A DNA stretch of 64,000 bases from Gemmatimonadaceae bacterium (GCA_040882285.1 JBBEBQ010000005.1:124001-188000), one strand, 5' to 3'. Counted from the first letter of the stretch, positions 1-9,768 are shown. Notes: a model not told the origin generated them from the sequence alone. Program-made: numbers and translations.

Positions 1-1141
1 GCTGTGTCAGCTTCGCCTCGTGAATGCAATAGCCGAGCATCGGCAGCGCGATCTCGGGCGCAAACGGCAACGACGCCACCACGGCCCACGGCGCAATGGT
101 CCCGTCGTCCGGTCCGTACGGTACGCCGCGCGCCACGTAATCGAAGAACTCCCGCTCGATGCCATTGACCCTCATGCTGCCTGGACCGGGACCTTCGCTG
201 GCGGTGATACCCCAGCAATCGGCAGCATAGCCCTCGAACTCCAGCGGGTTCTCGATCGCGTACTGTTGCTGCACGTACGTAGCGCGGCGGCTGTTCTCGA
301 AATAGTCAATGCCTTTATCACGCATGAAGGCATCCTGGATGCCGCGAAAGTCGATCCAGACATGCGAGAGCTGGTGGGTGAACAACGACCCGGCGTAGAG
401 ATACTCCTGGCCGTAAATCCGTTTCCACTCGTAGGTGGAACACCACGCCGGGTAGCTCGCCTCCGGCAAGGGATGCGTGGGCGAGCCTAGTCCAAGGACA
501 TAGAGCAGCAACGCCTCGTCGTAGCCTTCCCATCGATATTCGAGAAAGCCGCTCTCGGGCCTCCAGCCGTGAGTTACGGTCGAGCCTCCATCCAGCGCCC
601 ATTGCCAATCCGCGCGGCGATACAGCGCGTCGGCCAGGGAGCGGATCTCCCGCTCGTCGGACGTATCCGCGTCAAAATAAAGTCGCGCCGCCAATGCGCC
701 GGCCAACAGAAACGTGCTGTCCACCGTTGACAGCTCGCATTGCCGGGCGCGCCGGCCGGTATGCATATCGAGAAAGTGGTAATAGAACCCTTTATAGCCG
801 GTGGCATCCAGCTCCGGACCTTGCGAGCTGTTCCAGAAGAAGCGCAGCGTGGTGAGCGTTCGTTCTACTGCCGCGGCACGCGACATGTAACCCCGCTCGA
901 CCCCGACGGGATATGCCGCGAGCGCCAGGCCGGTGGCGGCGATGCTCGCGGGCCAGTCCGGCGCTGTCTTGTCGATCACCAGCCCGTTGCTGGCGTTCGC
1001 CTCATACAGGAAGTAGTTGAACGATTCGTGCTGGAGCTGGTCCAGATCGGCATCGGTGGTTGGCTTTCGGTGGTTCACATGGCCTTCACCGTGGTCTGCA
1101 CGCGCCTTGTCGCCAGCGCGGAAAAAGTCGGCAGCGGTCAC
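1..1141 (-). CDS. Glucoamylase-like (GH144-type, PF10091) glycosidase, C-terminus outside window
   Basis: The reading frame is open from a GTG at 1141 to the window edge, giving about 380 residues; it has no stop in the window. The N-terminal part has an all-alpha barrel pattern with LDQLQHESFNYF, APDWPASIAATG and CELSTVDSTFLLAG, and the later part has WRPESGFLEYRWEGYDEALL and YGQEYLYAGSLFTHQLSHVW. These are hallmarks of the glycoamylase-like family, which includes GH144 beta-1,2-glucanases and the C-terminal domain of cyclic glucan synthases. A role on a glucan is family knowledge; the substrate is not visible. No secretion signal is seen at the chosen start. The GTG lies 7 nt after the zwf stop, so it is probably the last gene of the zwf operon. 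Confidence 0.8.
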   Translation of the reverse strand, partial: MTAADFFRAGDKARADHGEGHVNHRKPTTDADLDQLQHESFNYFLYEANASNGLVIDKTAPDWPASIAATGLALAAYPVGVERGYMSRAAAVERTLTTLRFFWNSSQGPELDATGYKGFYYHFLDMHTGRRARQCELSTVDSTFLLAGALAARLYFDADTSDEREIRSLADALYRRADWQWALDGGSTVTHGWRPESGFLEYRWEGYDEALLLYVLGLGSPTHPLPEASYPAWCSTYEWKRIYGQEYLYAGSLFTHQLSHVWIDFRGIQDAFMRDKGIDYFENSRRATYVQQQYAIENPLEFEGYAADCWGITASEGPGPGSMRVNGIEREFFDYVARGVPYGPDDGTIAPWAVVASLPFAPEIALPMLGYCIHEAKLTQ

Positions 1142-1148
1142 TTGCGGC

Positions 1149-2729
1149 TCATTCTTCGGGCGAATGCCAGCGCCGCCCGTCGAGGGCGAGCAGCTTGTCA
1201 GCCGCCAGGGGACCCGCGGAGCCAGCCGCGTAATTCGGGAAGTTCGTCGCTCTTTCCGCTTCCCACTTGGCGAGCACCGGCTGCACGATCTCCCACGCGG
1301 CTTCGACTTCATCTGCGCGGGCAAAGAACGTTGGATCGCCGCGCAGCGCGTCGAGGAGAAGATGCTCGTAAGCGGACGGCGACTCCGCCGCCTTCGGGTC
1401 GCGCGTATAGCAGTAGTCGAGGTCGATGCGCCGGAGCTGCATGTCCTGTCCCGGCAGTTTCCCCTCCACCTGCAGGACAACCCCCTCGTGCGGAGAGATG
1501 CTGGCGACGAGCTTGTTCGGGCGCACTCCTGAGCCGCCGGCTCCGCCGGGAAGGAACGGAGTGTGGGGCGCAGGCCTGAACTCAACCACGATCTCGGTCG
1601 CGCGCTTCGGCAGGCGTTTACCGGACCGCAGGTAGAAGGGCACTCCCGCCCAGCGCATGTTATCAATGTGGAGCCTGAGCGCAGCGTAGGTCTCCACGTA
1701 GGAGGCCGCTGATACTTTCTCCTCCTCGCGATAGGCTGACACCGGCTCGCCTGCGATGAAGCCCGCGCCGTACTGCCCGCGCACGGCGGAGCTGCCGACA
1801 TCGTCCGGCGGGATTGTCCGGACGGCGCGCAACACTTTCACTTTTTCATCGCGTACGGCGCGCGGGTTCCATTCGGCGGGGGGCTCGATGGCCACGAGGG
1901 CGCAGAGTTGCATTAGGTGGTTCTGCACCATGTCGCGCAGAGCGCCGGCCGTTTCGTAGTAACCTCCCCGCCCCTCAACGCCAAGCGTCTCTCCCGCCGT
2001 GATCTGAACGTGATCTATGTAATTGCGATTCCAGACGGGCTCGAAGATGGCGTTGGCGAAACGGAGCGCGAAGAGGTTTTGCACGATTTCCTTGCCGAGG
2101 TAATGATCGATGCGATAGACATCGTTCTCATCGTAGTTGCGGGCAAGCTCGGCATTGAGCGAACGGGCCGACGCCAGCTCGTGCCCGAATGGTTTTTCGA
2201 CGACGACGCGAGCCCAGCCTCCGGCGGCGGGCTGGTATGCAGTGCCGGCGAGCTTTGCATCGCTCAGGTGGTTCATGATCGGCGCAAACAGCGCGGGCGG
2301 CGTGGCGAGATAGAAGAGCCGCCGCGCCCCCGCCCCCGCTCCCGCTCCGCTGCCATGCTGCTCCAGCCGCCGCGCGAGCTCCATGTAGCCTTGCAAGTCG
2401 CCGCGGTCGTACTCGGCAGCGATATAGGACAGTCGGCCGGCAAAATCACTCCACGCCGCCTCGTCCCCTTCCCGCGGCTCGCGCAGCGCAGCCTTTCGCA
2501 CCAGCGCACGGAACTCGTCGTCCGTCAGCCTGGTGCGCGCATAGCCAATCAGGCGAAACTCGGGGGCTAAGAGACCGCGCCGCGCGAGTCGAAAGATGGC
2601 AGGCATCACCATTCGTCGCGTCAGGTCCCCGGAAGCGCCGAAGACGACGATCGTGCAGGACTCGGTTACGCCATTGCCGCGGCCAGGGTCGCCGGTGTCG
2701 GGAGTCGCCGGTGGCACCGGGGAGCTCAT
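1149..2729 (-). CDS. zwf: Glucose-6-phosphate 1-dehydrogenase
   Basis: This 526-residue protein catalyses the first step of the oxidative pentose phosphate pathway in the cytoplasm (glucose-6-phosphate to 6-phosphogluconolactone, usually with NADP). The dinucleotide motif GASGDLT lies at residues 31-37, EKPFG near 178 and the active-site RIDHYLGKE at 206-214; length is normal for the family (about 490) plus a short N-terminal tail. A glycine-alanine run (about residues 127-136) is an odd low-complexity insertion. The ATG at 2729 overlaps the gnd stop as ATGA, which implies translational coupling; the open frame extends far upstream inside gnd but without family similarity. No 6-phosphogluconolactonase gene is present in the window. 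Confidence 0.95.
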   Translation of the reverse strand: MSSPVPPATPDTGDPGRGNGVTESCTIVVFGASGDLTRRMVMPAIFRLARRGLLAPEFRLIGYARTRLTDDEFRALVRKAALREPREGDEAAWSDFAGRLSYIAAEYDRGDLQGYMELARRLEQHGSGAGAGAGARRLFYLATPPALFAPIMNHLSDAKLAGTAYQPAAGGWARVVVEKPFGHELASARSLNAELARNYDENDVYRIDHYLGKEIVQNLFALRFANAIFEPVWNRNYIDHVQITAGETLGVEGRGGYYETAGALRDMVQNHLMQLCALVAIEPPAEWNPRAVRDEKVKVLRAVRTIPPDDVGSSAVRGQYGAGFIAGEPVSAYREEEKVSAASYVETYAALRLHIDNMRWAGVPFYLRSGKRLPKRATEIVVEFRPAPHTPFLPGGAGGSGVRPNKLVASISPHEGVVLQVEGKLPGQDMQLRRIDLDYCYTRDPKAAESPSAYEHLLLDALRGDPTFFARADEVEAAWEIVQPVLAKWEAERATNFPNYAAGSAGPLAADKLLALDGRRWHSPEE

Positions 2730-4201
2730 TCCGGTCGGCCCCGCGCGGACTGCCCGATCAAGCCGGGCCAGTCGGTGTGGACGAACCCGTCCTCCGGCCG
2801 ATCGACGCGCTGATAAGTGTGCGCGCCGAAGAAGTCGCGCTGAGCCTGGGTCAGGTTTTGCGGCAACCGCGCGGTGCGATAGCCGTCGAAATACGAGAGG
2901 GCCGCCGTCATCGCCGGCAAGGGAATGCCTGCCGCGACTCCAGCCGACACTGTGCGCCGCCACCCTGGCTCGGCTTCCGCCAGCCACGGACGGACGTCGG
3001 CATCGAGCAGCAGGTTTGGTAGATCTGGCGCTCGCTCGAACGCGTGCATGAGCGTATCGAGCAGCCGCGCGCGGATGATGCACCCGCCTTTCCAGATACG
3101 CGCGATCTCCCGCAGGTCCACGCCCCAGCCGTACTCCCCGGATGCCACGCGCAGCAGGCTCATCCCCTGCGCGTACGCGCAGACAGTCGCACCGCGGAGG
3201 GCGTCGCGGACGGCGCGGACCATTTCGCGCGAGTCCTCCGTGATGCGGCCCATTGCCGCGCTCGTGAGCAACGTGCTGGCGATCAGGCGTTCGGCCTTCA
3301 TGCTGGACAGGATGCGCGCATCAATCGCCGCCGCGATTGTGGGAATCGGTACGCCGAGGTCGAGCGCGGACTGCGCGGTCCATTTGCCGGTCCCTTTCTG
3401 TCCGGCCTGGTCCAGGATCATCTCGACAAGCGGATTCCCGGTCTCAGGATCGCGAGCAGCGAGCACCTTCGCCGCGACGTCGATGAGATATGACTCGAGC
3501 GGTCCGTTGTTCCACTCGGCGAAGATGTCAGCCATTTCATTCGCCGGCAGTGCGACGCCGCGGCGGAGCACGTCGTACGCCTCGGCGATCAGCTGCATGA
3601 CGCCGTACTCTATGCCGTTGTGGACCATCTTCACGTAGTGGCCGGCGCCGTCCGGTCCGACGTAGGTCACGCTGGGGCCGGAATCCGTCTTCGCGGAAAT
3701 CGATTCGAGGATCGGCCGCAGGAGGTCATACGCGGCGCGCGCGCCACCCGGCATCAGCGACGGACCGAAGCGCGCCCCCTCCTCGCCGCCGGAAACGCCC
3801 ATCCCGACGAAACTGACGCCCCGGACGCGCATAGCGGCTTCGCGCCGCTGGGTGTCACGGAAAAACGAGTTGCCGCCGTCGATCACGACATCGCCGGGCG
3901 ACAGGTACGGGGTCAGTTTGTCGAGCATCTGGTCCACGGGCTCGCCGGCCGTCACCATCAGCAGGATGCGGTGCGGTGGCGCCAGTGCCGCGACAAACTC
4001 CCCGAGCGTCCGCGTGCCGACCAGTTGCTTGTTCGCACCGCTCCTCTCGATAAAGCCTTGCACCTTCCCGTCGGTGCGGGTCCAGAGCGCGACCTTGTAG
4101 CCGTGATCCTCGATGTTGAGCGCGAGGTTCTCGCCCATGACACCGAGGCCGACGACTCCTATCTCCGCGGACGGCGATGCCACCGCCGTCAACGCTGCCA
4201 C
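2726..4201 (-). CDS. gnd: 6-phosphogluconate dehydrogenase, decarboxylating
   Basis: This 491-residue enzyme converts 6-phosphogluconate to ribulose-5-phosphate and CO2 with NAD(P). The N-terminal Rossmann motif GLGVMGENL is at 18-26, GGNSFFRDT near 109, VSGGEEGARFGPSLMPGG at 136-153, and the catalytic KMVHNGIEYG (Lys191, Asn195, Glu198) at 191-200. The all-alpha C-terminal domain is complete and ends with the expected pattern (FFGAHTYQRVD). It is followed by zwf with an ATGA overlap and preceded, after about 190 nt, by nifJ. With phosphoketolase further upstream on the same strand it supplies pentose phosphate to the acetyl-phosphate branch. Confidence 0.95.
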   Translation of the reverse strand: MAALTAVASPSAEIGVVGLGVMGENLALNIEDHGYKVALWTRTDGKVQGFIERSGANKQLVGTRTLGEFVAALAPPHRILLMVTAGEPVDQMLDKLTPYLSPGDVVIDGGNSFFRDTQRREAAMRVRGVSFVGMGVSGGEEGARFGPSLMPGGARAAYDLLRPILESISAKTDSGPSVTYVGPDGAGHYVKMVHNGIEYGVMQLIAEAYDVLRRGVALPANEMADIFAEWNNGPLESYLIDVAAKVLAARDPETGNPLVEMILDQAGQKGTGKWTAQSALDLGVPIPTIAAAIDARILSSMKAERLIASTLLTSAAMGRITEDSREMVRAVRDALRGATVCAYAQGMSLLRVASGEYGWGVDLREIARIWKGGCIIRARLLDTLMHAFERAPDLPNLLLDADVRPWLAEAEPGWRRTVSAGVAAGIPLPAMTAALSYFDGYRTARLPQNLTQAQRDFFGAHTYQRVDRPEDGFVHTDWPGLIGQSARGRPE

Positions 4202-4296
4202 CCGAAATCCGGTCCGGCCGCGACCTGACGCGTCATTGCCGCACGTCGGATTTCCCTGACTTCGCGGCTCACCTTCGCCGCTTTCATGGCCTGCAT
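4189..4296 (-). CDS. Possible 35-residue small ORF between nifJ and gnd
   Basis: An ATG at 4296 is preceded by GAGG at 8-nt spacing and opens a 35-codon frame (starts MQAMKAAKVSREVREIRR) that runs 13 nt into gnd. The peptide is basic and could form an amphipathic helix. It could be a coupling leader for gnd, a relic of a longer gene, or chance. The rest of the 4202-4393 gap shows nothing recognisable. I do not recognise the peptide. Confidence 0.3.
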   Translation of the reverse strand: MQAMKAAKVSREVREIRRAAMTRQVAAGPDFGWQR

Positions 4297-4393
4297 CACA
4301 ATGTCCTCGCGTTGAGGCTGATAATGCTTCGACAAGCTGAACGGCTGCTGAACGGCAACTGAGAACCAGCGCAACCGACCGGGCGCCAGCCGC

Positions 4394-7300
4394 TCATCTT
4401 GCCAACGAGCCGGTGTCCATGGCGGTCCCTGCGACCGGCGCTGCTCGTCCGGCCAACGGCTCGGCACCGCCATGGTCGCAGTTGGGATGGAAGCACTCGC
4501 CACCGCGGCTCGCTAATTCCTCGTACTGCCGGTATTTCTCCGCCACGACCTGCTGTGCCTTCGCCAACAGTTCTTCGGCCGCCTTCGGATCGCTGGAGGC
4601 GAGCGCGCGATAACGCAGCTCGTTATAGGCGTAGTCCTTGAACGGGATCGTCGGCCGCGGCGAGTCGAGCCGGAACGGTCGCTCGCCGACCGTGCGCATC
4701 GCCGGATTGAAACGGAACAGCGGCCAGTAGCCGCTCGCCGTCGCCAGATCCTGCTGCTTCATACCGTAGCGCAGGTCGAAGCCGTGCGCGATGCATTGGC
4801 TGTACGCGATGATCAGCGAGGGGCCCGCATAAGCCTCCGCCTCGCGGAAGGCGAGCAGCATCTGCTGCGGGTTGGCACCCATCGCCACTTGCGCGACATA
4901 CACGTTGCCGTATGCGATGGCCTGCAACGCCAGATCCTTGCGCGCCACGCGTTTGCCAGCAGCGGCGAATTTGGCGACCGCGCCCAGAGGCGTTGCCTTC
5001 GAGGCCTGACCGCCGGTGTTGGAGTAGACCTCGGTGTCGAGCACCAGCAGGTTGACGTCGCGGCCGGTCGCCAGCACGTGGTCGAGCCCGCCGTAGCCAA
5101 TGTCGTAGGCCCACCCGTCGCCACCAACGATCCAGATGCTGCGCCGAACCAGGTGGTCGACCACGGACAGCAGGTCGCGCGCGGTCTCGTCGTCCATCGT
5201 CGCGAGCTTCTGCTTCAGCGCGTCGACGCGAGCCCGCTGGGCGCGGAGCTCGGACTCGCGCTCCTGCGGTGCGTCGAGGATGGCACGAGCGAGATCCTCG
5301 CCGACACCCGGCGCGAGCCGGCGTACGAGTGCGGTTGCCAGCTCGTGGTGTTTGTCGGCGGCAAGCCGGAAGCCCAGGCCGAACTCCGCATTGTCTTCGA
5401 ACAGGGAATTCGACCACGCCGGCCCGCGCCCGGCGGCGTCCTTGGTCCAGGGCGTGACCGGAAGGTTGCCGCCGTAGATCGATGAGCAGCCCGTCGCGTT
5501 GGCGATTTGCAGCCGATCGCCGAACAACTGCGACAGCAGCTTGAGGTACGGCGTCTCACCACAGCCACCGCAGGCCCCGGAGAACTCGAACAGCGGCTCC
5601 AGGAACTGCACGCCGCGCACCGTGGCAAAATCGACACGCGCCCGATCGTTTACCGGCAGCGTCTCGAAGAATTGGATGTTGGCGCGTGCGGATTCGAGAA
5701 GCGGCGCCTTCGGCCCGAGGTTGATCGCCTTCACGGCCGGGTCGCGCGGACTGTGCACCGGGCAAACCTCGACGCAGACGCCGCAGCCGGTGCAGTCCTC
5801 CACATAGAGCTCGAGCGAGAAGCGCACTCCGGGGTAACCGCGGGCGTTGACCGGCGCCGAGTTGAAGGTCGCCGGCGCGCCACCAAGCGCGTCCGCGTCG
5901 TAGTACCTGGCCCGGATGACGCTGTGCGGGCAAGCGAAGCCGCACTGACCGCATTGCACGCAGAGATCCGGGTCCCAGATGGCCACGATGTCGGAGATGT
6001 TGCGCTTCTCGAACGCCGCGGTGCCCGACGGCCAGGTGCCATCGACCGGGAACTGGCTGACACGAAGCTCGTCGCCGCGGCCCTGCATCATCCTCGCGGT
6101 GACCAGTTGCACGAACTCCGGCGCCTGGACCGGGACGATCGGCGGCCGATCGAACGCACTCGTCGCCACAGCCGGCACTTTCACCTCGAACAGGTTGCCT
6201 AACGCGCGATCGACCGCGTCGAAGTTCTGGCGCACCACGTCCGCGCCTTTCCCGCCGTACGTCTTCTCGATCGACGCCTTGATTCGCCGGATCGCCTCGT
6301 CGCGGGGCAGCACGCCGGAGATCGCGAAGAAGCACGTCTGCAACACCGTGTTGATCCGCCCGCCCAGGCCGGCGGCCTGCGCGACCTTGGATGCGTCGAT
6401 CACGAAAAAACGGAGCTTCTTCTCGATGATCCGCGTTTGAAGGGAATGCGGCAGCCGGTCCCACACGGCCTCGTGTCCGTGCGGCGTGTTAAGCAGGAAC
6501 GTCCCTCCTTCGACCGCGAGACGCAGCACATCGATCCGGTCGAGAAAGCTCGCTTGATGGCAGGCGATGAAATTGGCCGACTCCAGCAGGTAGGGCGCGC
6601 GGATTGGCCGCCGCCCGAAGCGCAGATGCGAGATCGTCTGCGCGCCCGACTTGTGCGAGTCGTAGACGAAGTAGCCCTGCGCGTGCATCGCCGGATCCTC
6701 GGCGATGATCTTGACGCTGTTCTTGTTCGCGCCAACCGTACCGTCGGCGCCGAGACCGAAGAACAACGCGCGGACGATATCATCGGGCTCGATCGAGAAG
6801 TCCGGATCGACCGGCAGACTCGTTTGAGACACGTCGTCATCGATTCCGACGGTGAAACCATGCTTCGGCTGCGCCTTCTGCAGCTCGTCGAACACCGCCT
6901 TCGCCTGCGCGGGGTTGAAGTTCTTCGAGCCAAGTCCATACCGACCACCGACAACGCGCGGCATCGTCTCGCGCTGGCCGCCAGCAACGGCCTGGGCCAG
7001 CGTCGTTACAACATCGATGTAGAGCGGCTCACCCGGCGCGCCAGGCTCCTTGGCCTGCTCCAGCACCGCGATCGCGCGGCAAGACTCCGGAAGCGCCGCG
7101 AGGAAATGCCCGGCCGAAAACGGCCGATAGAGCCGCACCTGCAGCACGCCGACCCGCTCGCCAGCCTGCAGCAGAAACGCCGCGGTCTCGCGGGTAGTCT
7201 CCGCCCCCGAGCCCATCAGGACGACCACACGTTCGGCGTCAGCCGGACCTTCGTAGTCGAACAGCTTATACGCGCGGCCGGTGAGCGCGGCGAACCTGTC

Positions 7301-8050
7301 CATTGCGGCCTGCACGATCGCGGGCACCCGCGCGTAGTACGGGTTCGCCGTCTCACGCGCCTGGAAGAACGTGTCCGCGTTGTGCGCGGTGCCACGTACA
7401 ACTGGATGCTCCGGCGTCAGCGCGCGCGCCCGGTGCGCGCGGACGAGATCGTCGCGGATCATGGCGCGGATCTGGGCATCGGACAGCACCACGATCTTGT
7501 CGAGCTGATGCGACGTGCGAAAACCATCGAAGAAGTGCAGGAACGGGATCCGCGACTCCAGCGTCGCCGCCTGCGCGATCAGCGCCGCATCGTGCGCCTC
7601 CTGCACCGTGCCCGACGATAGCAGCGCGAAGCCGGTCGGACGCGCCGCCATCACGTCGGAATGGTCGCCGAAAATCGACAGCGCCTGGGTCGCAAGCGCT
7701 CGCGCCGCCACGTGGAACACGGTGGAGGTGAGTTCGCCCGCGATCTTGTACATGTTCGGCAGCATCAACATCAGTCCTTGCGATGCCGTGAACGTCGTCG
7801 TCAGCGCGCCCGACTGGAGCGCGCCGTGGACCGTGCCAGCGGCCCCCCCCTCGCTCTGCATCTCCTGGACGACGGGGACATTCCCCCAGATGTTGGTGAG
7901 GCCCTGCGTCGACCATTCGTCGGCGAGCTCCGCCATCGTCGAGGAGGGAGTGATCGGGTAGATCGCGCACACCTCATTGACTCGATACGCAACGTGCGCA
8001 ACCGCGGTGTTGCCGTCGAGAGTGTCGGTCAGCGTCCCATCGATCTGCAT
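4394..8050 (-). CDS. nifJ: Pyruvate:ferredoxin (flavodoxin) oxidoreductase, single-chain
   Basis: This 1218-residue fused enzyme oxidises pyruvate with CoA to acetyl-CoA, CO2 and reduced ferredoxin or flavodoxin. From the N-terminus it shows the pyrimidine-binding domain (YPITPSSTMAELADEWS near residue 30), the gamma-type domain (FFGLGADGTVGANKNSVK), two 4Fe-4S motifs (CVQCGQCGFACP near 700 and CTGCGVCVEVCP near 752), CGGCGETPYLKLL, and the TPP motif GDGWAYDIGYGGLDHVL near 975 with NTGGQASKATPLG. Length matches the family (about 1170-1220). The start at MQIDGTLTDTLDGNTA is chosen for its GGAGAG ribosome site and family N-terminus; the open frame continues upstream without similarity. It sits 13 nt after an NAD(P)H oxidoreductase gene that probably exchanges electrons with the same ferredoxin. 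Confidence 0.95.
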   Translation of the reverse strand: MQIDGTLTDTLDGNTAVAHVAYRVNEVCAIYPITPSSTMAELADEWSTQGLTNIWGNVPVVQEMQSEGGAAGTVHGALQSGALTTTFTASQGLMLMLPNMYKIAGELTSTVFHVAARALATQALSIFGDHSDVMAARPTGFALLSSGTVQEAHDAALIAQAATLESRIPFLHFFDGFRTSHQLDKIVVLSDAQIRAMIRDDLVRAHRARALTPEHPVVRGTAHNADTFFQARETANPYYARVPAIVQAAMDRFAALTGRAYKLFDYEGPADAERVVVLMGSGAETTRETAAFLLQAGERVGVLQVRLYRPFSAGHFLAALPESCRAIAVLEQAKEPGAPGEPLYIDVVTTLAQAVAGGQRETMPRVVGGRYGLGSKNFNPAQAKAVFDELQKAQPKHGFTVGIDDDVSQTSLPVDPDFSIEPDDIVRALFFGLGADGTVGANKNSVKIIAEDPAMHAQGYFVYDSHKSGAQTISHLRFGRRPIRAPYLLESANFIACHQASFLDRIDVLRLAVEGGTFLLNTPHGHEAVWDRLPHSLQTRIIEKKLRFFVIDASKVAQAAGLGGRINTVLQTCFFAISGVLPRDEAIRRIKASIEKTYGGKGADVVRQNFDAVDRALGNLFEVKVPAVATSAFDRPPIVPVQAPEFVQLVTARMMQGRGDELRVSQFPVDGTWPSGTAAFEKRNISDIVAIWDPDLCVQCGQCGFACPHSVIRARYYDADALGGAPATFNSAPVNARGYPGVRFSLELYVEDCTGCGVCVEVCPVHSPRDPAVKAINLGPKAPLLESARANIQFFETLPVNDRARVDFATVRGVQFLEPLFEFSGACGGCGETPYLKLLSQLFGDRLQIANATGCSSIYGGNLPVTPWTKDAAGRGPAWSNSLFEDNAEFGLGFRLAADKHHELATALVRRLAPGVGEDLARAILDAPQERESELRAQRARVDALKQKLATMDDETARDLLSVVDHLVRRSIWIVGGDGWAYDIGYGGLDHVLATGRDVNLLVLDTEVYSNTGGQASKATPLGAVAKFAAAGKRVARKDLALQAIAYGNVYVAQVAMGANPQQMLLAFREAEAYAGPSLIIAYSQCIAHGFDLRYGMKQQDLATASGYWPLFRFNPAMRTVGERPFRLDSPRPTIPFKDYAYNELRYRALASSDPKAAEELLAKAQQVVAEKYRQYEELASRGGECFHPNCDHGGAEPLAGRAAPVAGTAMDTGSLAR

Positions 8051-8063
8051 CGGTTCTCTCCGC

Positions 8064-9695
8064 TCAGCCCTGCTCTCGCACCATGTCGATGGCGTGGCAG
8101 GGACACGTCTCAAAGCAGATCGCGCATCCCGTACAGCGGTCGTAGATGTAGCGGTACCGCCGCCCGGGCCCGAGCTTCTCGATCGCCTGCTCGGGGCACG
8201 CGGCGTAACACTGGTCGCATTCGAAGCAGTTGCCGCACGACAGGCAACGTTGTGCTTCGTACCGCGCTTCATCTTCGTTCAGCCCGGCGAGTACTTCAGC
8301 GAAGCTGGTCGTGCGCGCGGCGACCGGCAGCACGGGTTGCGCGGCCTGGTCGGCGTCGCTGTAGATCGGCAGCTGCAGCATCTCGAACGACACGACCGGA
8401 TGCTTTGGTGGCGACCGGTACGCGCCGCCACGCAGCCAGGCATCGATGTGCCGTGCGGCCTTCTTCCCATGTCCGACCGCGGTCGTTACGGTGCGCTCGC
8501 TCGGCACCATGTCGCCGCCGGCGAAGATCCCTGGATGACCGGTCATCATGTTCGGCGCGACCGTGACCGTACCATCAGCTTGGAATTCGATCCCAGGGAC
8601 AATCCTCAGGAAGGCGCTGTCCGTCTGTTGCCCGAGCGCCAGCACGACGGCGTCCGCCTCCAGCATTTCGAATTGACCCGTCGGTCGCGGCCGGCCGTCG
8701 TGATCGAGCTCCATGACCTCGACCGTCAACGTCGACCCCGCGATCTCCCTGATGCTCGTCAGCCACTTGATCTTGATGCCCTCTTCGAGCGCCTCATCGG
8801 CCTCGAAGGCGTGCGCTGGCATATGAGCACGGTCGCGGTGATAGATGATCAACGCCTCTTCGGCGCCGAGGCGCTTCGCCGTCCGCGCGGCATCCATCGC
8901 CGTGTTGCCGCCACCGTAAATCACGACCCGACGCCCGAGACGCGGTGCTTCGCCCGAGCCGACGCGTCGCAGAAAGCTCACGGCATCGAGCACCCTGGCG
9001 GCGTCGCGCGCCGGGATGTCGATGTGCTTCGAGGCGTGTGCTCCGATCGCGGTGAACACCGCGTCGAAGCGCCCGCCTTCCTTCTCGGCGAGGAGGTCGT
9101 CGACCCGGTGGTTCAGCACGAGCGTGACACCCATCGCCTCAATCCGCCGCACCTCCCTCATGAGTTCCTCGCGCGGCAGTCGATAGGCGGGGATGCCGAA
9201 GTGCATCATCCCGCCTGGCAGCGGGCCGGCATCGCGGATCTCGACGGCGTGGCCCAGCCGCGCGAGGTGGTAGGCGGCCGACAGACCGCTCGGTCCCGCG
9301 CCAACGATGAGCACCCGCTTGCCGCTCGGTGGAGCATCGATCGGCAGCGGCCACCCCTCGTGCGTCGCCAAGTCGCCGAGGAAGCGTTCGACTGCGTGGA
9401 TGGAGACTGCGCTGTCGACCCACTGCCGATTGCAGCTCGTTTCGCACGGATGATAACAGACCCGCCCGTGCACAGCTGGCAGCGGGTTGTCTCTGACCAG
9501 AGTGAGCCAAGCCTCGCGGTAGCGGCCAGCCTGCGCGAGCGCGAGCCAAGCCTGAATGTCCTCGCCGGCCGGACAAGCGTTGTTGCAGGGCGGCAGGAGA
9601 TCGACGTACACCGGACGTCGCGTGCGCACCGGTCCGGTGCCCGGCTGGGCGACCATGTCGATGATGGGAGTGAAGTCCGACTGCCCAGTGGTCAT
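8064..9695 (-). CDS. GltD-like NAD(P)H oxidoreductase with C-terminal 2x[4Fe-4S] domain (PFOR partner)
   Basis: This 543-residue flavoprotein resembles glutamate-synthase small subunits. It has an N-terminal cysteine cluster domain (CNNACPAGEDIQAWL near 38 and CYHPCETSCNRQ), an FAD Rossmann fold (GAGPSGLSAAYHLARLGH), an NAD(P) fold (YGGGNTAMDAARTAKRLGA), the ALGQQTDSAFL and GIFAGGD signatures, and at the C-terminus CLSCGNCFECDQCYAACPEQ near 480 and CTGCAICFETCPCHAID near 518. No glutamate-synthase large subunit is nearby; the neighbour is nifJ, 13 nt downstream. I infer that it links ferredoxin reduced by PFOR to NAD(P)H. A paralogue with the same architecture sits at 46394-48235 next to the second oxidoreductase. 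The ATG at 9695 lacks a clear ribosome site but follows a micro-ORF (9715-9768) that has one. Confidence 0.88.
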   Translation of the reverse strand: MTTGQSDFTPIIDMVAQPGTGPVRTRRPVYVDLLPPCNNACPAGEDIQAWLALAQAGRYREAWLTLVRDNPLPAVHGRVCYHPCETSCNRQWVDSAVSIHAVERFLGDLATHEGWPLPIDAPPSGKRVLIVGAGPSGLSAAYHLARLGHAVEIRDAGPLPGGMMHFGIPAYRLPREELMREVRRIEAMGVTLVLNHRVDDLLAEKEGGRFDAVFTAIGAHASKHIDIPARDAARVLDAVSFLRRVGSGEAPRLGRRVVIYGGGNTAMDAARTAKRLGAEEALIIYHRDRAHMPAHAFEADEALEEGIKIKWLTSIREIAGSTLTVEVMELDHDGRPRPTGQFEMLEADAVVLALGQQTDSAFLRIVPGIEFQADGTVTVAPNMMTGHPGIFAGGDMVPSERTVTTAVGHGKKAARHIDAWLRGGAYRSPPKHPVVSFEMLQLPIYSDADQAAQPVLPVAARTTSFAEVLAGLNEDEARYEAQRCLSCGNCFECDQCYAACPEQAIEKLGPGRRYRYIYDRCTGCAICFETCPCHAIDMVREQG

Positions 9696-9714
9696 GGCGG
9701 CGCAGTTCGGATCG

Positions 9715-9768
9715 CTAGCATGCGAGCGCCAATGCCACGACCGCTGCGCCCCAGAACGTCTCACGCAT
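9715..9768 (-). CDS. 17-residue hydrophobic micro-ORF ahead of the oxidoreductase
   Basis: A strong GGGAGG ribosome site (9775-9780) stands 6 nt before an ATG at 9768 that encodes MRETFWGAAVVALALAC and then TAG. The peptide looks like a signal sequence that stops at the lipobox cysteine. It ends 19 nt before the next gene's ATG, which has no good ribosome site of its own, so it may act as a coupling leader. It could also be what is left of a deleted lipoprotein gene. The coding evidence is the ribosome site and hydrophobic bias only. Confidence 0.4.
   Translation of the reverse strand: MRETFWGAAVVALALAC

Noticed and set aside
740-1579. Long plus-strand ORF of 279 codons
   Set aside because: It lies opposite the glycosidase and zwf genes, is very Arg-rich and shows no family motifs; a GC-rich shadow frame.
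4296-4397. 33-codon ORF overlapping the nifJ stop (ATGA)
   Set aside because: Ser/Arg-rich with no ribosome site of its own and no motif; likely chance.
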